Notes: generated from the sequence alone by a model not told the origin. 9,700 bases of DNA from an uncultured Flammeovirgaceae bacterium (GCA_946480685.1 CAMLLI010000090.1:1-9700); one strand, 5' to 3'. Shown: positions 1 through 7,977, counted from the stretch's first letter. Numbers and translations are program-made.

Positions 1-693
1 CGTATCGATCAGGATGAAATTCTTGCCATACATTTTATAGTAAGAGTGAATGGCATCGCGTGTTGTGCCGGCTTCGTCTGTTACTATACTTCGTTCAGTT
101 CCCAGCAACGAATTCAATAATGATGATTTACCAACATTCGGCCTTCCTACAATGGCAATGCGCGGTATACCGGCATCCGGATCTTCAACACCTTCACTCG
201 GAAAAACTTTGATAAGATCATCGAGAAGTTCACCGGTGCCGCTGCCGTTCTCTGCAGATATAGGGTATATTTCGGCTTCCATACCCAACTCATAAAACTC
301 ATTTGCCAGGAGTGTTTTATCCGGTGTATCGGCTTTGTTGGCACCGATAAAGATTGGCTTCTTTGAAGTGCGCAGAACGTTGGCGAACTCCTTGTCAAAA
401 CCAGTAAGTCCGTCGCGACAATCCACCATGAATATAATCGCAGACGCTTCATCAATAGCCAGCTTTACCTGCTTTCGTATCTCGGATTCAAACTTATCGT
501 CTGAGCCGGTTGCATATCCACCGGTATCAATTACCGTAAAAAACTTTCCGCACCACTCGGCATAACCATAGTGACGGTCGCGGGTAACACCAGGTTCATT
601 ATCCATGATCGCCTGACGTTTCTCAATGAGACGATTAAAAAATGTTGACTTTCCAACATTCGGTCTTCCTACTATAGCTACAATGTTTGCCAT
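1..693 (-). CDS. der: Ribosome biogenesis GTPase Der (EngA), N-terminal 231 codons; C-terminus beyond window
   Basis: Der is a double GTPase that binds the 50S subunit and is needed for its late assembly in the cytoplasm. The ATG at 691-693 (minus strand) opens a frame that stays open to base 1. The first G domain has GRPNVGKS at residues 9-16, a DTGG G3 motif, and NKAD at 119-122. A second GRPNVGKS at residues 183-190 opens the second G domain, and the frame runs off the window at ILIDT, just as the second G3 motif begins. Two P-loops in tandem are diagnostic of Der. The family is usually about 430-490 residues, so roughly half is missing, including the C-terminal KH-like domain. The break is the window edge and there is no frameshift. 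It lies 77 nt downstream of era on the same strand, probably in one transcript. No Shine-Dalgarno precedes the start, and I found no clear promoter in the 77-nt gap. Confidence 0.96.
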   Translation of the reverse strand, partial: MANIVAIVGRPNVGKSTFFNRLIEKRQAIMDNEPGVTRDRHYGYAEWCGKFFTVIDTGGYATGSDDKFESEIRKQVKLAIDEASAIIFMVDCRDGLTGFDKEFANVLRTSKKPIFIGANKADTPDKTLLANEFYELGMEAEIYPISAENGSGTGELLDDLIKVFPSEGVEDPDAGIPRIAIVGRPNVGKSSLLNSLLGTERSIVTDEAGTTRDAIHSYYKMYGKNFILIDT

Positions 694-770
694 TTCAATT
701 TTTACAAGTGTCGATTAAATACAATTTATACTATGGGTCGCGTGTTACCAGTGCCGGATATATATAGTTC

Positions 771-1658
771 TTATTCCAGGTAACCGAATTGCCGGAGTTT
801 GAATTTTTCTTTTCTCCAGTTGTCAGCGACTTTTACATGTGTTTCCAGAAAAATTTTCTTAGCGAAGAAAGACTCCATATCCTGGCGTGCTTCCATGCCT
901 ACTTTTTTTAACGAGCTTCCGCCCTTGCCAATCAGTATACCTTTTTGAGAGTTACGCTCTACATAAATAGTAGCACTGATGCGAATGATTGTTTCCTCTT
1001 CTTTAAAAGAATTGATCACCACTTCGGTGCTGTAGGGTATTTCCTGCTCGTAATTCAAAAATATTTTTTCACGAATAATTTCTGATGCAAAGAAGCGCTC
1101 GGTGCGATCCGTGTATTCATCCTGAGGGAAATACGGAGGGTGCTGCGGCATAAACGCCAGAAGCCGGGGAAGAAGGTCGCTTACATTTGCACCTGTCTTA
1201 GCAGAGACTGTTACAACGTCACGGATATTCGCAATAGCGCTTTTCCAGTACGTCACTTTATCTTCTACCTGCGTTCCTTTTGCAAGATCGATCTTGTTGA
1301 TGACGAGCAGCACCGGTGTTTGGATCTTCTGAAACCTTTCAAACAGCTCCTGTTCGTATGTATCTTCCAACGAAACAACGAGTAAAATAGCATCAGCATC
1401 TTCGAGCGATACCTTTACATAATTCATCATGGCTTCATGCAAAGAATATTTTGGTTCGAGAATACCCGGAGTATCAGAATAAACTATCTGAAAATCTTCT
1501 CCGTTCAAAATTCCCATGATGCGATGACGCGTAGTCTGTGCCTTTGAAGAGATAATAGAGAGACTTTCACCCATGAGTTTATTCATGAGGGATGACTTGC
1601 CCACGTTGGGTTTACCAACAATACTTACGAAGCCAGCTTTAAAAGATGATGATACCAT
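771..1658 (-). CDS. era: GTPase Era, 16S rRNA processing and 30S assembly
   Basis: Era is a GTPase that binds the 3' end of 16S rRNA through a KH domain and helps mature the 30S subunit. With the start at 1656-1658 the product is 295 residues, normal for the family. The G motifs are in order: GKPNVGKS at 15-22, TT at 42-43 in G2, DTPG at 62-65, NKID at 121-124 and SAK at 152-154. The C-terminal half has the KH signature with GKGG at 244-247, followed by a lysine-rich end. The frame stays open upstream to an ATG at 1793, but that would add 45 residues with no Era similarity and run through the tRNA gene, so I chose the internal start right before the P-loop region. A Bacteroidota-type -7 box (TACCTTTG) sits 11 nt ahead of this start, which supports it and implies a very short leader. 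Der follows 77 nt downstream. Confidence 0.96.
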   Translation of the reverse strand: MVSSSFKAGFVSIVGKPNVGKSSLMNKLMGESLSIISSKAQTTRHRIMGILNGEDFQIVYSDTPGILEPKYSLHEAMMNYVKVSLEDADAILLVVSLEDTYEQELFERFQKIQTPVLLVINKIDLAKGTQVEDKVTYWKSAIANIRDVVTVSAKTGANVSDLLPRLLAFMPQHPPYFPQDEYTDRTERFFASEIIREKIFLNYEQEIPYSTEVVINSFKEEETIIRISATIYVERNSQKGILIGKGGSSLKKVGMEARQDMESFFAKKIFLETHVKVADNWRKEKFKLRQFGYLE

Positions 1659-1669
1659 AAATGATTTTG

Positions 1670-1677
1670 CAAAGGTA
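1670..1677 (-). promoter_or_regulatory. Putative -7 box of the era promoter
   Basis: Read on the minus strand the sequence is TACCTTTG, an exact match to the Bacteroidota -7 consensus TAnnTTTG. It ends 11 nt before the era ATG, so the transcript leader would be only a few bases long. I see no TTTG at the expected -33 position, so the call rests on the -7 box and its placement. Confidence 0.55.
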
Positions 1678-1678
1678 A

Positions 1679-1710
1679 CTTGTTTTTTAAATGTGAGCGG
1701 CCTACTTTTG
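1679..1710 (+). promoter_or_regulatory. Promoter of tRNA-fMet (-33 CTTG, -7 TACTTTTG)
   Basis: TACTTTTG at 1703-1710 matches the Bacteroidota -7 consensus TAnnTTTG exactly. CTTG at 1679-1682 matches three of four bases of the -33 TTTG element with a 20-nt spacer, the usual distance. Transcription would begin near 1716-1718, about 40 nt ahead of the mature tRNA. It points away from the era promoter in the same short divergent region. Confidence 0.65.
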
Positions 1711-1757
1711 CAAACGATTTGAGGAAAGGCAACAAAAATCAAATCGAAAACCAACAT

Positions 1758-1830
<73 letters not shown>

Positions 1831-1832
1831 CT

Positions 1833-1860
1833 AAGCGATCCAATCTGGATCGCTTTTTTT
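1833..1860 (+). terminator. Rho-independent terminator of tRNA-fMet
   Basis: A perfect 10-bp stem, AAGCGATCCA paired with TGGATCGCTT around the loop ATC, runs straight into a T tract. It begins 3 nt after the tRNA discriminator base. The hairpin is strong and the T tract uninterrupted, so readthrough into the following empty region should be low. Confidence 0.9.
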
Positions 1861-1920
1861 ATTTCTGATCTTTGTAGTGAGAAATTAAGGCTTATTGCTG
1901 GATATTTTGTTGGTGAGGGA

Positions 1921-1996
1921 GGAAGTCACAAGTCCGTCCCGATGCTATCGTGATCCCACTATTAAGAAACGGATCCATGTGGATCGCTTTTTCATT
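1921..1996 (+). repeat. Degenerate echo of the tRNA-fMet 3' tail and terminator
   Basis: GTCACAAGT at 1925-1933 repeats the tRNA variable-loop/T-stem sequence (1803-1811) exactly. The segment then diverges, passes a small CGAT-GCT-ATCG palindrome, and ends with GGATCCATGTGGATCGC plus a T-rich tail resembling the tRNA terminator. The hairpin is shortened to 5 bp (GATCC/GGATC, loop ATGT) followed by five Ts. It cannot fold as a tRNA. It may be the remnant of a duplicated tRNA gene, or a scar of an element that integrated at the tRNA end. It could still act as a weak backup terminator. Confidence 0.45.
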
Positions 1997-2099
1997 TTAT
2001 ATCAATTTGTTCCCGTTCAAAGTTTCGAGCACAAAGCTTTGATTGCTGAGATGTATTGAGAGCAGATGAAGATCATAAAGTTCAAGCAGCTATCTTGAG

Positions 2100-2145
2100 T
2101 CTCCGTCACCAAGAACGCGATCCTTATAGGCCGCTTCTTCATTTT
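2100..2145 (+). repeat. Possible further decayed copy of the tRNA tail/terminator
   Basis: GCGATCC at 2117-2123 followed by TTATA and GGCCGCTTCTTCATTTT has the same layout as the tRNA terminator (GCGATCC, loop, GGATCGC, T tract), but the right arm is damaged. The preceding TCTCCGTCACCAAGAA can be loosely aligned with the tRNA 3' end. The match is much weaker than the 1921-1996 copy and is reported only because it lies in series with it. Confidence 0.25.
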
Positions 2146-2542
2146 AGATTTTCATCTATCATTAAATTCTATAATACTAAAGCTTGTTGACTTTGCGTAT
2201 GTATAGATGAATGGGTGAAGTCATTAACTTAATTTGCAAAAAATAATCACATCACCTGATATATATCTATCAGTGCAACATGCCATATATAGCGTATATA
2301 AATAAAGTATATATATAGCCGTTTGTGTCGTCTAGATGTTACTTTAATAGCTGGATGTTGTTAGTGCAATAGCATGCGAAAGTGCCTATTTATTGCTCTT
2401 CAACGACCTGGCTCTTCACTCCACGGAATCATCAAAGTTGACTCAAAAAGTGAATAAGGCAGTTGCGATGATTGCGTCAAAAATTTACGCCACCACCCGG
2501 TACCGTGACAAGTAAGATAAGGGCAGGAAATGAACGTATTGC

Positions 2543-2583
2543 AACTCCCCAATTGGGGGTTATTTCCAGGATGATCGCTTTTT
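2543..2583 (+). repeat. Hairpin plus third exact GATCGCTTTTT tail
   Basis: AACTCCCC-AATT-GGGGGTT at 2543-2561 forms a GC-rich hairpin of seven pairs with one bulged T (its core, 2547-2558, is a perfect palindrome). GATCGCTTTTT at 2573-2583 is the third exact copy of the 11-mer found in the tRNA terminator (1848-1858) and in its echo (1982-1992). The hairpin is separated from the T tract by about 17 nt, so it is not a textbook terminator. It may be a rearranged terminator remnant. Confidence 0.4.
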
Positions 2584-2701
2584 AAGTCAAAAACCTGTTT
2601 CAACGTTATTCTTCCCAGCCTCGTCAGTGCAAACCTTTGAACGCTCCCCATGTGAGTTTTTTCAACAGCACGAAGTATAAATATCTTTTTAGTAAAAAGC
2701 C

Positions 2702-2738
2702 GTTGCCTCCTTACATGTTGCCTCCGTAAAAATACGGA
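2702..2738. repeat. Direct repeat GTTGCCTCC (15-nt period) with adjoining hairpin
   Basis: GTTGCCTCC occurs at 2702-2710 and again at 2717-2725, a 15-nt period. The second copy runs into a 6-bp hairpin, TCCGTA-AAAA-TACGGA (2723-2738). It lies 120-155 nt ahead of cheY. A paired short repeat near an operon start could be a protein-binding site, but nothing here identifies a regulator. Confidence 0.4.
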
Positions 2739-2786
2739 TACGATTCTCGGTATTTAATTCATGAGTGCTTCCTGATTTGTCCTGAA

Positions 2787-2803
2787 TGTGGAGTTTCTCC
2801 ACA
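2787..2803. promoter_or_regulatory. Perfect 7-bp hairpin in the cheY leader region
   Basis: TGTGGAG-TTT-CTCCACA is a perfect 7-bp inverted repeat with a 3-nt loop, 55 nt ahead of the likely cheY start. No T tract follows, so it is not a terminator. It could be an operator or an mRNA structure. Its left side is part of the 10-mer ATGTGGAGTT (2786-2795) that recurs ahead of cheR at 7906-7915. Confidence 0.45.
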
Positions 2804-2858
2804 ACCGATAAACTTGCCATTAGTAAAAAATCAAAAAGATATCTACTCGATACCCTGT

Positions 2859-3239
2859 ATGAAAAAGACTATCCTAGTGGTTGAAGACTTCGCCAGCATC
2901 AGAAGTTTTCTCTGTGACACCCTCGAACGCGCAGGCTATATAACCATTGGTGCATCAAACGGAAGTGAAGCGCTACATGTACTGCAAAATGGAAGTACAC
3001 CTGTAGATCTCGTGCTCTCAGATTACAATATGCCGGAATGCACTGGCTTTGATCTTCTTGTAAAAATAAAAGCAGACAACACAACGGCAGATATACCGGT
3101 AATTTTTCTCACCACCGAACGTAATCCGGATAAGATGCGCGAAGCACAAAAGGCTGGGCTTACAGCTTGGGTAAAGAAACCTTACAAAGCAGAAACATTT
3201 TTTGCGCAGATAGAAAACGCCATCGTCAATGGGCGATAA
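2859..3239 (+). CDS. cheY: CheY-type single-domain response regulator
   Basis: A stand-alone receiver domain of 126 residues, the likely phospho-acceptor of the adjacent CheA kinase. It has no DNA-binding or enzymatic output domain. Key residues are in place: acidic pair E9-D10, phospho-acceptor D55 (in LVLSDYNMPE), switch Thr T85, and K107-P108. W104 occupies the position of Tyr106 in E. coli CheY, an aromatic switch residue. The frame extends upstream to an ATG at 2814, but the extra 15 residues lack receiver character and beta-1 begins at KKTILVVED, so I chose 2859. The stop overlaps the cheA start by 11 nt, pointing to translational coupling. The physical target of this CheY cannot be read from the window; no flagellar switch gene is present. 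Confidence 0.93.
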   Translation: MKKTILVVEDFASIRSFLCDTLERAGYITIGASNGSEALHVLQNGSTPVDLVLSDYNMPECTGFDLLVKIKADNTTADIPVIFLTTERNPDKMREAQKAGLTAWVKKPYKAETFFAQIENAIVNGR

Positions 3240-5211
3240 TCAAAAAAGGTTTATCGAAGACTCGCTCGATTTGCTCAACGAGCTTGATGAGAGTCTTATG
3301 CAACTGGAAGCCAACCCGCTGGCGATAGCGCCACTGGAACAGGTATTCAGAACCATGCATACCATAAAAGGTGCTGCGAGTATGTTTGGCTTCGAAAATA
3401 TAAGTCAGCTTGCACACTTACTCGAAACCGTTTTTGATAAAGTTCGCCAGGGACATTTACCGGTGTCAGATGACCTCATCAGTATAACACTGAATTCTTT
3501 CGACAAAGTAAGAGACCAGCTCGGCAGAACAAACGCAGGCAAACCTATTAAAGATGATTTTCTCGATGAACACATCGGGCAGATCACACAATTTCTTCGA
3601 AGCGTTGATGTATCTGATAGCACAGGAGAGGCCGGAGCCGTTAACCAGGAAAGTACTTATCTGCTGGTTATAAATCCTATCATTCAGATAGAAGCAGGCA
3701 GCAATCATCCGATTATATATATAGTAAAAGACCTGGAGACGCTGGGCAGTATAAAAATACAGGAGTATAAAAACAATGACGAACGCATTACACAATGGCG
3801 TATTGTTCTTTCAACCGCTGTTTCTACCAGTGAAATTGAAAGTTACTTCATCTTTGTTGAGCACGAATGTAAAGTAGCACTCCGCCACCTGGCCGCAGGA
3901 AATCTTCTCGAGTCAGCAGAATTTCAGGAGATCATTAATCGCTACTATGCCGATGACTTTAGCGAGGCAGAGCTCATTATAATTACAAAAGAATTTTCCG
4001 ATAGAAATAAAAGTATCGTTAGAACTGAGCAATCTGCAGAAGATGAGTTGCCGGGTAAACGAATCATTCAGGACAGTGTAATCAAGGTTGGCAAGCATAA
4101 GATCGATGATCTCATTAACTGGATCAGTGAACTAATTATCCTGCAGGCGCAATTGCTAAATATAGCGCAGCACAATCGCATTACGGCACTGGACGAGATC
4201 ACTGAGCGAATGGAAACGGTGATCAATCACCTGCGCGATACATCGCTCGAAATAGGTCTTGTACCGGTAGAAGTACTTGTCACCAAGTTTAAGCGTCTCG
4301 TACGCGATCTCTCCAAGCTGCAGGGTAAGAAAGTTAACTTCCTGTCGAAGGGAACGGAGACAGAAATGGATAAGGATGTGATTGAGATGATGACCGATCC
4401 TATCATGCATCTTATCCGCAATGCTATAGATCACGGCATTGAACGACCCGAAGTACGTAAGAAAGCCGGCAAGCCGGAGTATGGAACGATCAAGCTAAAA
4501 GCATTTCGCTCCAATACATTTATCAACCTTATTGTTAGTGACGATGGTAAAGGTATAGATCGTGAGCGGGTATTGCAGAAGGCAATTGAGCAAGGCATTG
4601 TAAAGCCGGAGGACAAACTTACCGATCAGGAAATATTCAATCTTGTATTCCACTCCAGCCTGTCAACGGCCGACACCGTTTCGAATGTGTCAGGACGAGG
4701 TGTTGGAATGGATGTAGTATATCAGCGCATTGCAGAATTACGCGGGAGTATAGATATAGCGAGTGTTGCCGGACAGAGTACATCGTTTCATATCAAGCTG
4801 CCTTTGTCCCGTTCCATCATCGATGGATTGTTGGTGTTAGTTGCTAATACATGTTATGTGTTACCGTTGAACGTTATTGAACGTATTGACAGAATACCCT
4901 TTACTCTACTGGAACGCGACAATCGTGTTTGTACGGATATACTGGTAAATGAATCACTGTTACCCGTGTTCTCGTTGCGTAAGAAATTCTATAATGGATC
5001 TATACCGCCCAAAACAACCGATATCATTTCGGTAGATGTGAACGGAATAAGAAAGGGCATTGCAGTGGATTCGATTCAGGGAAAGATACAGGCTGTACTG
5101 AAGCCTTTGGGAGAGCATTACCAGAATCAGGAGTTTATTTCAGGAAGCACCATTCTTGGTGATGGTACCATCGCGCTTGTACTGGATCCTCAACGACTTT
5201 TCAACACCTAA
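3229..5211 (+). CDS. cheA: Chemotaxis histidine kinase CheA
   Basis: The cytoplasmic kinase of the chemosensory array, which transfers phosphate from its own His to CheY. Domain order over 660 residues: P1 HPt domain at about 1-125 with H44 in MHTIKGAA; a divergent P2-like region at about 143-215; a poorly conserved linker; P3 dimerisation helices at about 283-365; P4 ATPase at about 366-527 with N box (H394, N398, D401), G1 DDGKGID at 438-444, an F box around F474, G2 GRGVGMD at 489-495 and G3 near GQSTSF; and P5, the CheW-like coupling domain, at about 528-660. All catalytic motifs are intact, so the kinase should be active. No receiver domain is fused to it. The start overlaps the end of cheY by 11 nt. 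cheW follows after 17 nt. Confidence 0.97.
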   Translation: MGDNQKRFIEDSLDLLNELDESLMQLEANPLAIAPLEQVFRTMHTIKGAASMFGFENISQLAHLLETVFDKVRQGHLPVSDDLISITLNSFDKVRDQLGRTNAGKPIKDDFLDEHIGQITQFLRSVDVSDSTGEAGAVNQESTYLLVINPIIQIEAGSNHPIIYIVKDLETLGSIKIQEYKNNDERITQWRIVLSTAVSTSEIESYFIFVEHECKVALRHLAAGNLLESAEFQEIINRYYADDFSEAELIIITKEFSDRNKSIVRTEQSAEDELPGKRIIQDSVIKVGKHKIDDLINWISELIILQAQLLNIAQHNRITALDEITERMETVINHLRDTSLEIGLVPVEVLVTKFKRLVRDLSKLQGKKVNFLSKGTETEMDKDVIEMMTDPIMHLIRNAIDHGIERPEVRKKAGKPEYGTIKLKAFRSNTFINLIVSDDGKGIDRERVLQKAIEQGIVKPEDKLTDQEIFNLVFHSSLSTADTVSNVSGRGVGMDVVYQRIAELRGSIDIASVAGQSTSFHIKLPLSRSIIDGLLVLVANTCYVLPLNVIERIDRIPFTLLERDNRVCTDILVNESLLPVFSLRKKFYNGSIPPKTTDIISVDVNGIRKGIAVDSIQGKIQAVLKPLGEHYQNQEFISGSTILGDGTIALVLDPQRLFNT

Positions 5212-5228
5212 AAACAAAACCTATACCT

Positions 5229-5720
5229 ATGCCCATGACCGAGTCATTATCGAATGCTTACCTCACATTCCTGCTGAATGATGAGAAGTTTGCTGTACAC
5301 ATTAACAGTGTGCAGGAGATTGTGGAGTTAAATCAATTCACCAAAGTGCCTAATACACCAGACTATATGCTGGGTATTATTAACCTGCGTGGTAAAGTAT
5401 TGCCTTTATTGGATACGCGCCTGAAACTCGGCTTGCAGCCATCCGAGCGTACCAGTAAAAATCGTGTGCTGATCCTCGATATAAAAGATGTCGAAGAACG
5501 CACCACACAGATTGGCGCTATCGTAGATGTTGCCAAAGAAGTTGTAGCGATCGAACCAGATAAAATACAAAAGCCCACCGATCAGGATATATATAAACGA
5601 TCAACACCGGTTACAGGCATTGTTAATTACCAGGGCGATATAACATTGATCATTGATATCAATAAAGTATTTGCTTCTGAAGATGTAAGTGTATTAGTCA
5701 GTCACGAACCTGTAATCTGA
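5229..5720 (+). CDS. cheW: Chemotaxis coupling protein CheW
   Basis: A scaffold protein that links CheA (through its P5 domain) to the receptor tip. At 163 residues it is a single CheW domain of usual size. The signature [13 protein letters not shown] is at 52-64, with the [14 protein letters not shown] strand pair near residues 129-142 forming the second half of the double barrel. The ATG at 5229 gives MPMTES; a second ATG at 5235 is equally possible and would remove two residues. The bases right before 5229 are TATACCT, the same seven that precede the cheR ATG, and there is no Shine-Dalgarno. The mcp start follows the stop by only 5 nt, so cheW and its receptor are surely co-transcribed. 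Confidence 0.96.
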   Translation: MPMTESLSNAYLTFLLNDEKFAVHINSVQEIVELNQFTKVPNTPDYMLGIINLRGKVLPLLDTRLKLGLQPSERTSKNRVLILDIKDVEERTTQIGAIVDVAKEVVAIEPDKIQKPTDQDIYKRSTPVTGIVNYQGDITLIIDINKVFASEDVSVLVSHEPVI

Positions 5721-5725
5721 TCACT

Positions 5726-7876
5726 ATGCTGAACAAAATGACCATTCGTAACAAGCTCATTATGGCATTTGCCGCGCTTGTTTCCCTGATGATAATTATA
5801 TTCATCATTGCGTATTTGCGCATTAGCATGGTAAGCGATCGCATCAATGCCATGATGAACGGCACGGTAGTACAACAGGTAAGTATAACACGCATCCGCC
5901 AATATACCGGTAACATTGTACGCGATCAGAAGAAAATTATTGTCGAAGCCGATCCGCAGCGCATCAGTGATCTGGCACAGCAGCTGGATGCAAGTGAAAA
6001 GACAATCGAGAAGGAACTGGCAACCATACAATCATTGAGCTCAGGTGAGTTACTCGCTATATCGCAACAGCTGGTAACCAAGTTGGAATCGATGATGAAA
6101 GTATCGAAAGATATCGTTCGGCTTGCCACTGAAGACAGCGAAGTATTAGCGACTGAAAAATCTTTCACGGAAGGCCGCGCGGAATTCACCAAGTCTATCG
6201 CTACGTTGGATGAATTGAGTAAATATATAACAGAGACCGGAACCAAAGAGCAGCTCACGGCCGTAGCAAGAGTAAAGAACGATCTTACAGCACTCTACAA
6301 CCAGGAGAAAAATCTTATACTGGCATCAAGCGATGCTTTGCGCCAGGAAGTGCGCGATGAGACATCTGCCATAGAGAACGATCTTGAATTGGCTGTAACA
6401 CAATTAAGCCGGACTATATCCGGTGAAGCGCTCTTGTTGATTGAGCGCTATAGCCGTCAGTATGCTTCCTTCTATGCAGTGCATCGCGAAGTGATGGAGC
6501 TTGCCTTTAAGAGTACAAATGCGAAAGCGCTTGCGCTGTCAAACGGACAGGCTGACGTTGTTGCCGTTGATGTTGCTCAAACAGTGGACAGCTATCTCGA
6601 CAAGGTAAATATACAGTTAGGCAAGGAACGTGAGGATACCAATGAAATGTATACCAGCGCGATGCGTATTATGGTTTCTATAATTTTTCTGGCGATCGTA
6701 ATAAGCCTGGTAATGGCCATGTGGTTGTTACGTGGTATTATGGGTTCACTTAACAACGCAACGGACGTTGTGAAAAAAATATCAGCAGGTGATTTCTCTG
6801 CCGATGTAAAAGTGAGTACAGAAGACGAGATCGGTGTGATGCTGAAGCAATTTCAGCAGATGGTTGAGAAACTGCGCAGCTCGGTAAATATAGCGAAGCG
6901 TGTTTCGAAAGGCGATCTGATGATTGATTTTGAAGCTGAAAAGCAACGTGGCGGTGAGTTAGACGATGCATTGGAGCAGATGGTAACGAACCTGCGCGAT
7001 ATTGTGGTAACGATATATAACGGAGCAGACAATGTAACGGCTGCCAGTCACCAGGTAGCATCAGCCTCACAGCAGATGTCACGCGGAGCGCAGGAGCAGG
7101 CGAGTGCCACCGAAGAAGTTTCTTCATCTATGGAGCAGATGGCTGCGAACATTTTACAGAATACTGATAACTCACGCGAGACTGAAAAAATAGCAAGCAA
7201 GGCGTTGAAAGATATACAGGCCAGTAGCGAGTCCGTTGCAGAAGCTGTGGAGGCTATTACCGTTATTGCCGATAAGATTGTGATCATCGAAGAGATTGCA
7301 TCGAAAACAGATCTTCTCGCACTCAACGCAGCTGTAGAAGCGGCACGTGCCGGCGAACATGGTAAAGGCTTTGCAGTGGTCGCGGCAGAAGTTAGAAAAC
7401 TGGCAGAGCGCAGTCAGCGTGCAGCCGCAGAAATTACTGATATATCAGCACGTACCGTGAAGCAGGCAAGAGAATCAAAAGACTTGCTGAGCAGTACACT
7501 GCCCGACATTAACCGGACGGCAGAACTGGTACAAGAGATTGCTGCTGCGAGTGTAGAACAAAATCAGGGGTCGACACAAGTCAATAAAGCAATTCAGCAA
7601 CTGTCGCATGTTACGCAAGGCAATGCATCTGCGGCCGAAGAAATGTCTTCTAACGCAGAGGAGTTGAACTCACAGGCAGAAGAACTCAAAGCTGCTATCA
7701 GTTACTTCCGGGTAGATTATCGCGCACGTAAAAGTGTAGCACGCTCCAATGGCAATACCAAAGCCGCTGATACCTCCCGTTTTAAAACTGCAGCTATATC
7801 TCAAACCTCAAATCACAATGGCCTTGACCTGAAACTGGATGATGCAATAAGCGATAGTGATTTTACAGAGTTTTGA
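5726..7876 (+). CDS. mcp: Methyl-accepting chemotaxis protein, transmembrane, with C-terminal CheR/CheD tether
   Basis: A 716-residue inner-membrane receptor. TM1 is at about 11-32 and TM2 at about 313-336. The external part between them (about 280 residues) is predicted all-helical with no Cys and few Pro or Trp; it looks like a four-helix-bundle or double-bundle (HBM-like) sensor rather than Cache, but this is judged by eye. HAMP at about 337-390 may be followed by a second HAMP-like unit to about 430. The signalling hairpin tip is at about 521-550 ([20 protein letters not shown]), with SKTD where many MCPs have QTN. Candidate methylation pairs are E463-E464 and E638-E639, in A/S-rich contexts fitting the consensus. 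After residue 662 comes a flexible tail ending in DFTEF, matching the x-aromatic-x-x-aromatic pentapeptide that docks CheR and CheD. The ligand is unknown. Confidence 0.96.
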   Translation: MLNKMTIRNKLIMAFAALVSLMIIIFIIAYLRISMVSDRINAMMNGTVVQQVSITRIRQYTGNIVRDQKKIIVEADPQRISDLAQQLDASEKTIEKELATIQSLSSGELLAISQQLVTKLESMMKVSKDIVRLATEDSEVLATEKSFTEGRAEFTKSIATLDELSKYITETGTKEQLTAVARVKNDLTALYNQEKNLILASSDALRQEVRDETSAIENDLELAVTQLSRTISGEALLLIERYSRQYASFYAVHREVMELAFKSTNAKALALSNGQADVVAVDVAQTVDSYLDKVNIQLGKEREDTNEMYTSAMRIMVSIIFLAIVISLVMAMWLLRGIMGSLNNATDVVKKISAGDFSADVKVSTEDEIGVMLKQFQQMVEKLRSSVNIAKRVSKGDLMIDFEAEKQRGGELDDALEQMVTNLRDIVVTIYNGADNVTAASHQVASASQQMSRGAQEQASATEEVSSSMEQMAANILQNTDNSRETEKIASKALKDIQASSESVAEAVEAITVIADKIVIIEEIASKTDLLALNAAVEAARAGEHGKGFAVVAAEVRKLAERSQRAAAEITDISARTVKQARESKDLLSSTLPDINRTAELVQEIAAASVEQNQGSTQVNKAIQQLSHVTQGNASAAEEMSSNAEELNSQAEELKAAISYFRVDYRARKSVARSNGNTKAADTSRFKTAAISQTSNHNGLDLKLDDAISDSDFTEF

Positions 7877-7883
7877 TTTTTAA

Positions 7884-7961
7884 ATCATCCACGGGTTGCT
7901 TAGGCATGTGGAGTTGAATTGTGATGCCAAGTATATAAACCTATACCAACCTGTGGATGAT
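7884..7961 (+). promoter_or_regulatory. Long stem structure in the mcp-cheR spacer
   Basis: Bases 7884-7898 pair with 7947-7961 over 15 bp with a single G-T wobble (arms ATCATCCACGGGTTG and CAACCTGTGGATGAT). The stem continues on its 5' side into an inner 8-bp stem, 7899-7907 with 7924-7931 (one bulged A). The structure fills most of the only real gap in the operon and ends 16 nt before the cheR ATG. What follows is A-rich, not a T tract, so it is not an ordinary terminator. It may set the level of cheR-cheD relative to the receptor by mRNA stability, processing, or control of translation. The role is inference. Confidence 0.6.
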
Positions 7962-7977
7962 AAAATAAATTATACCT

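Larger units (their letters stand above)
1862..2813. other. Long intergenic region without a convincing gene
   Basis: About 950 nt between the tRNA terminator and the chemosensory operon. Most is AT-rich with TATATA runs (around 2260-2320), including a CTGATA/TATCAG inverted repeat near 2258-2275. A minus-strand frame of 83 codons at 2400-2651 has no motif I recognise, no promoter-like box that I could see, and a composition different from the real genes. I treat it as chance or at most a fragment. The stretch is best described by its repeated tRNA-tail and terminator fragments, listed separately, and by the repeats and hairpins near its right end. Confidence 0.7.

Noticed and set aside
2255..2320. 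TATATA runs as a CRISPR or tandem array
   Set aside because: No regular repeat-spacer unit; similar TATATA runs occur within the genes as Ile-Tyr codons.
2400..2651. 83-codon minus-strand frame
   Set aside because: No recognisable motif, no start context, contains the GC-rich palindrome and the terminator echo; probably chance, though a degraded gene fragment cannot be excluded.
2682..2689. TATCTTTT and TAAACTTG (2809-2816) as -7 boxes for cheY
   Set aside because: Each differs by one base from TAnnTTTG and neither has a good -33 element at the right distance; too weak to annotate.
1862..2813. A hidden mobile element in the long intergenic region
   Set aside because: No transposase or integrase frame and no convincing terminal inverted repeats or target duplications found by eye.
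2814..2858. N-terminal extension of CheY from the ATG at 2814
   Set aside because: The receiver fold begins at the internal ATG; the extra 15 residues look like translated leader.
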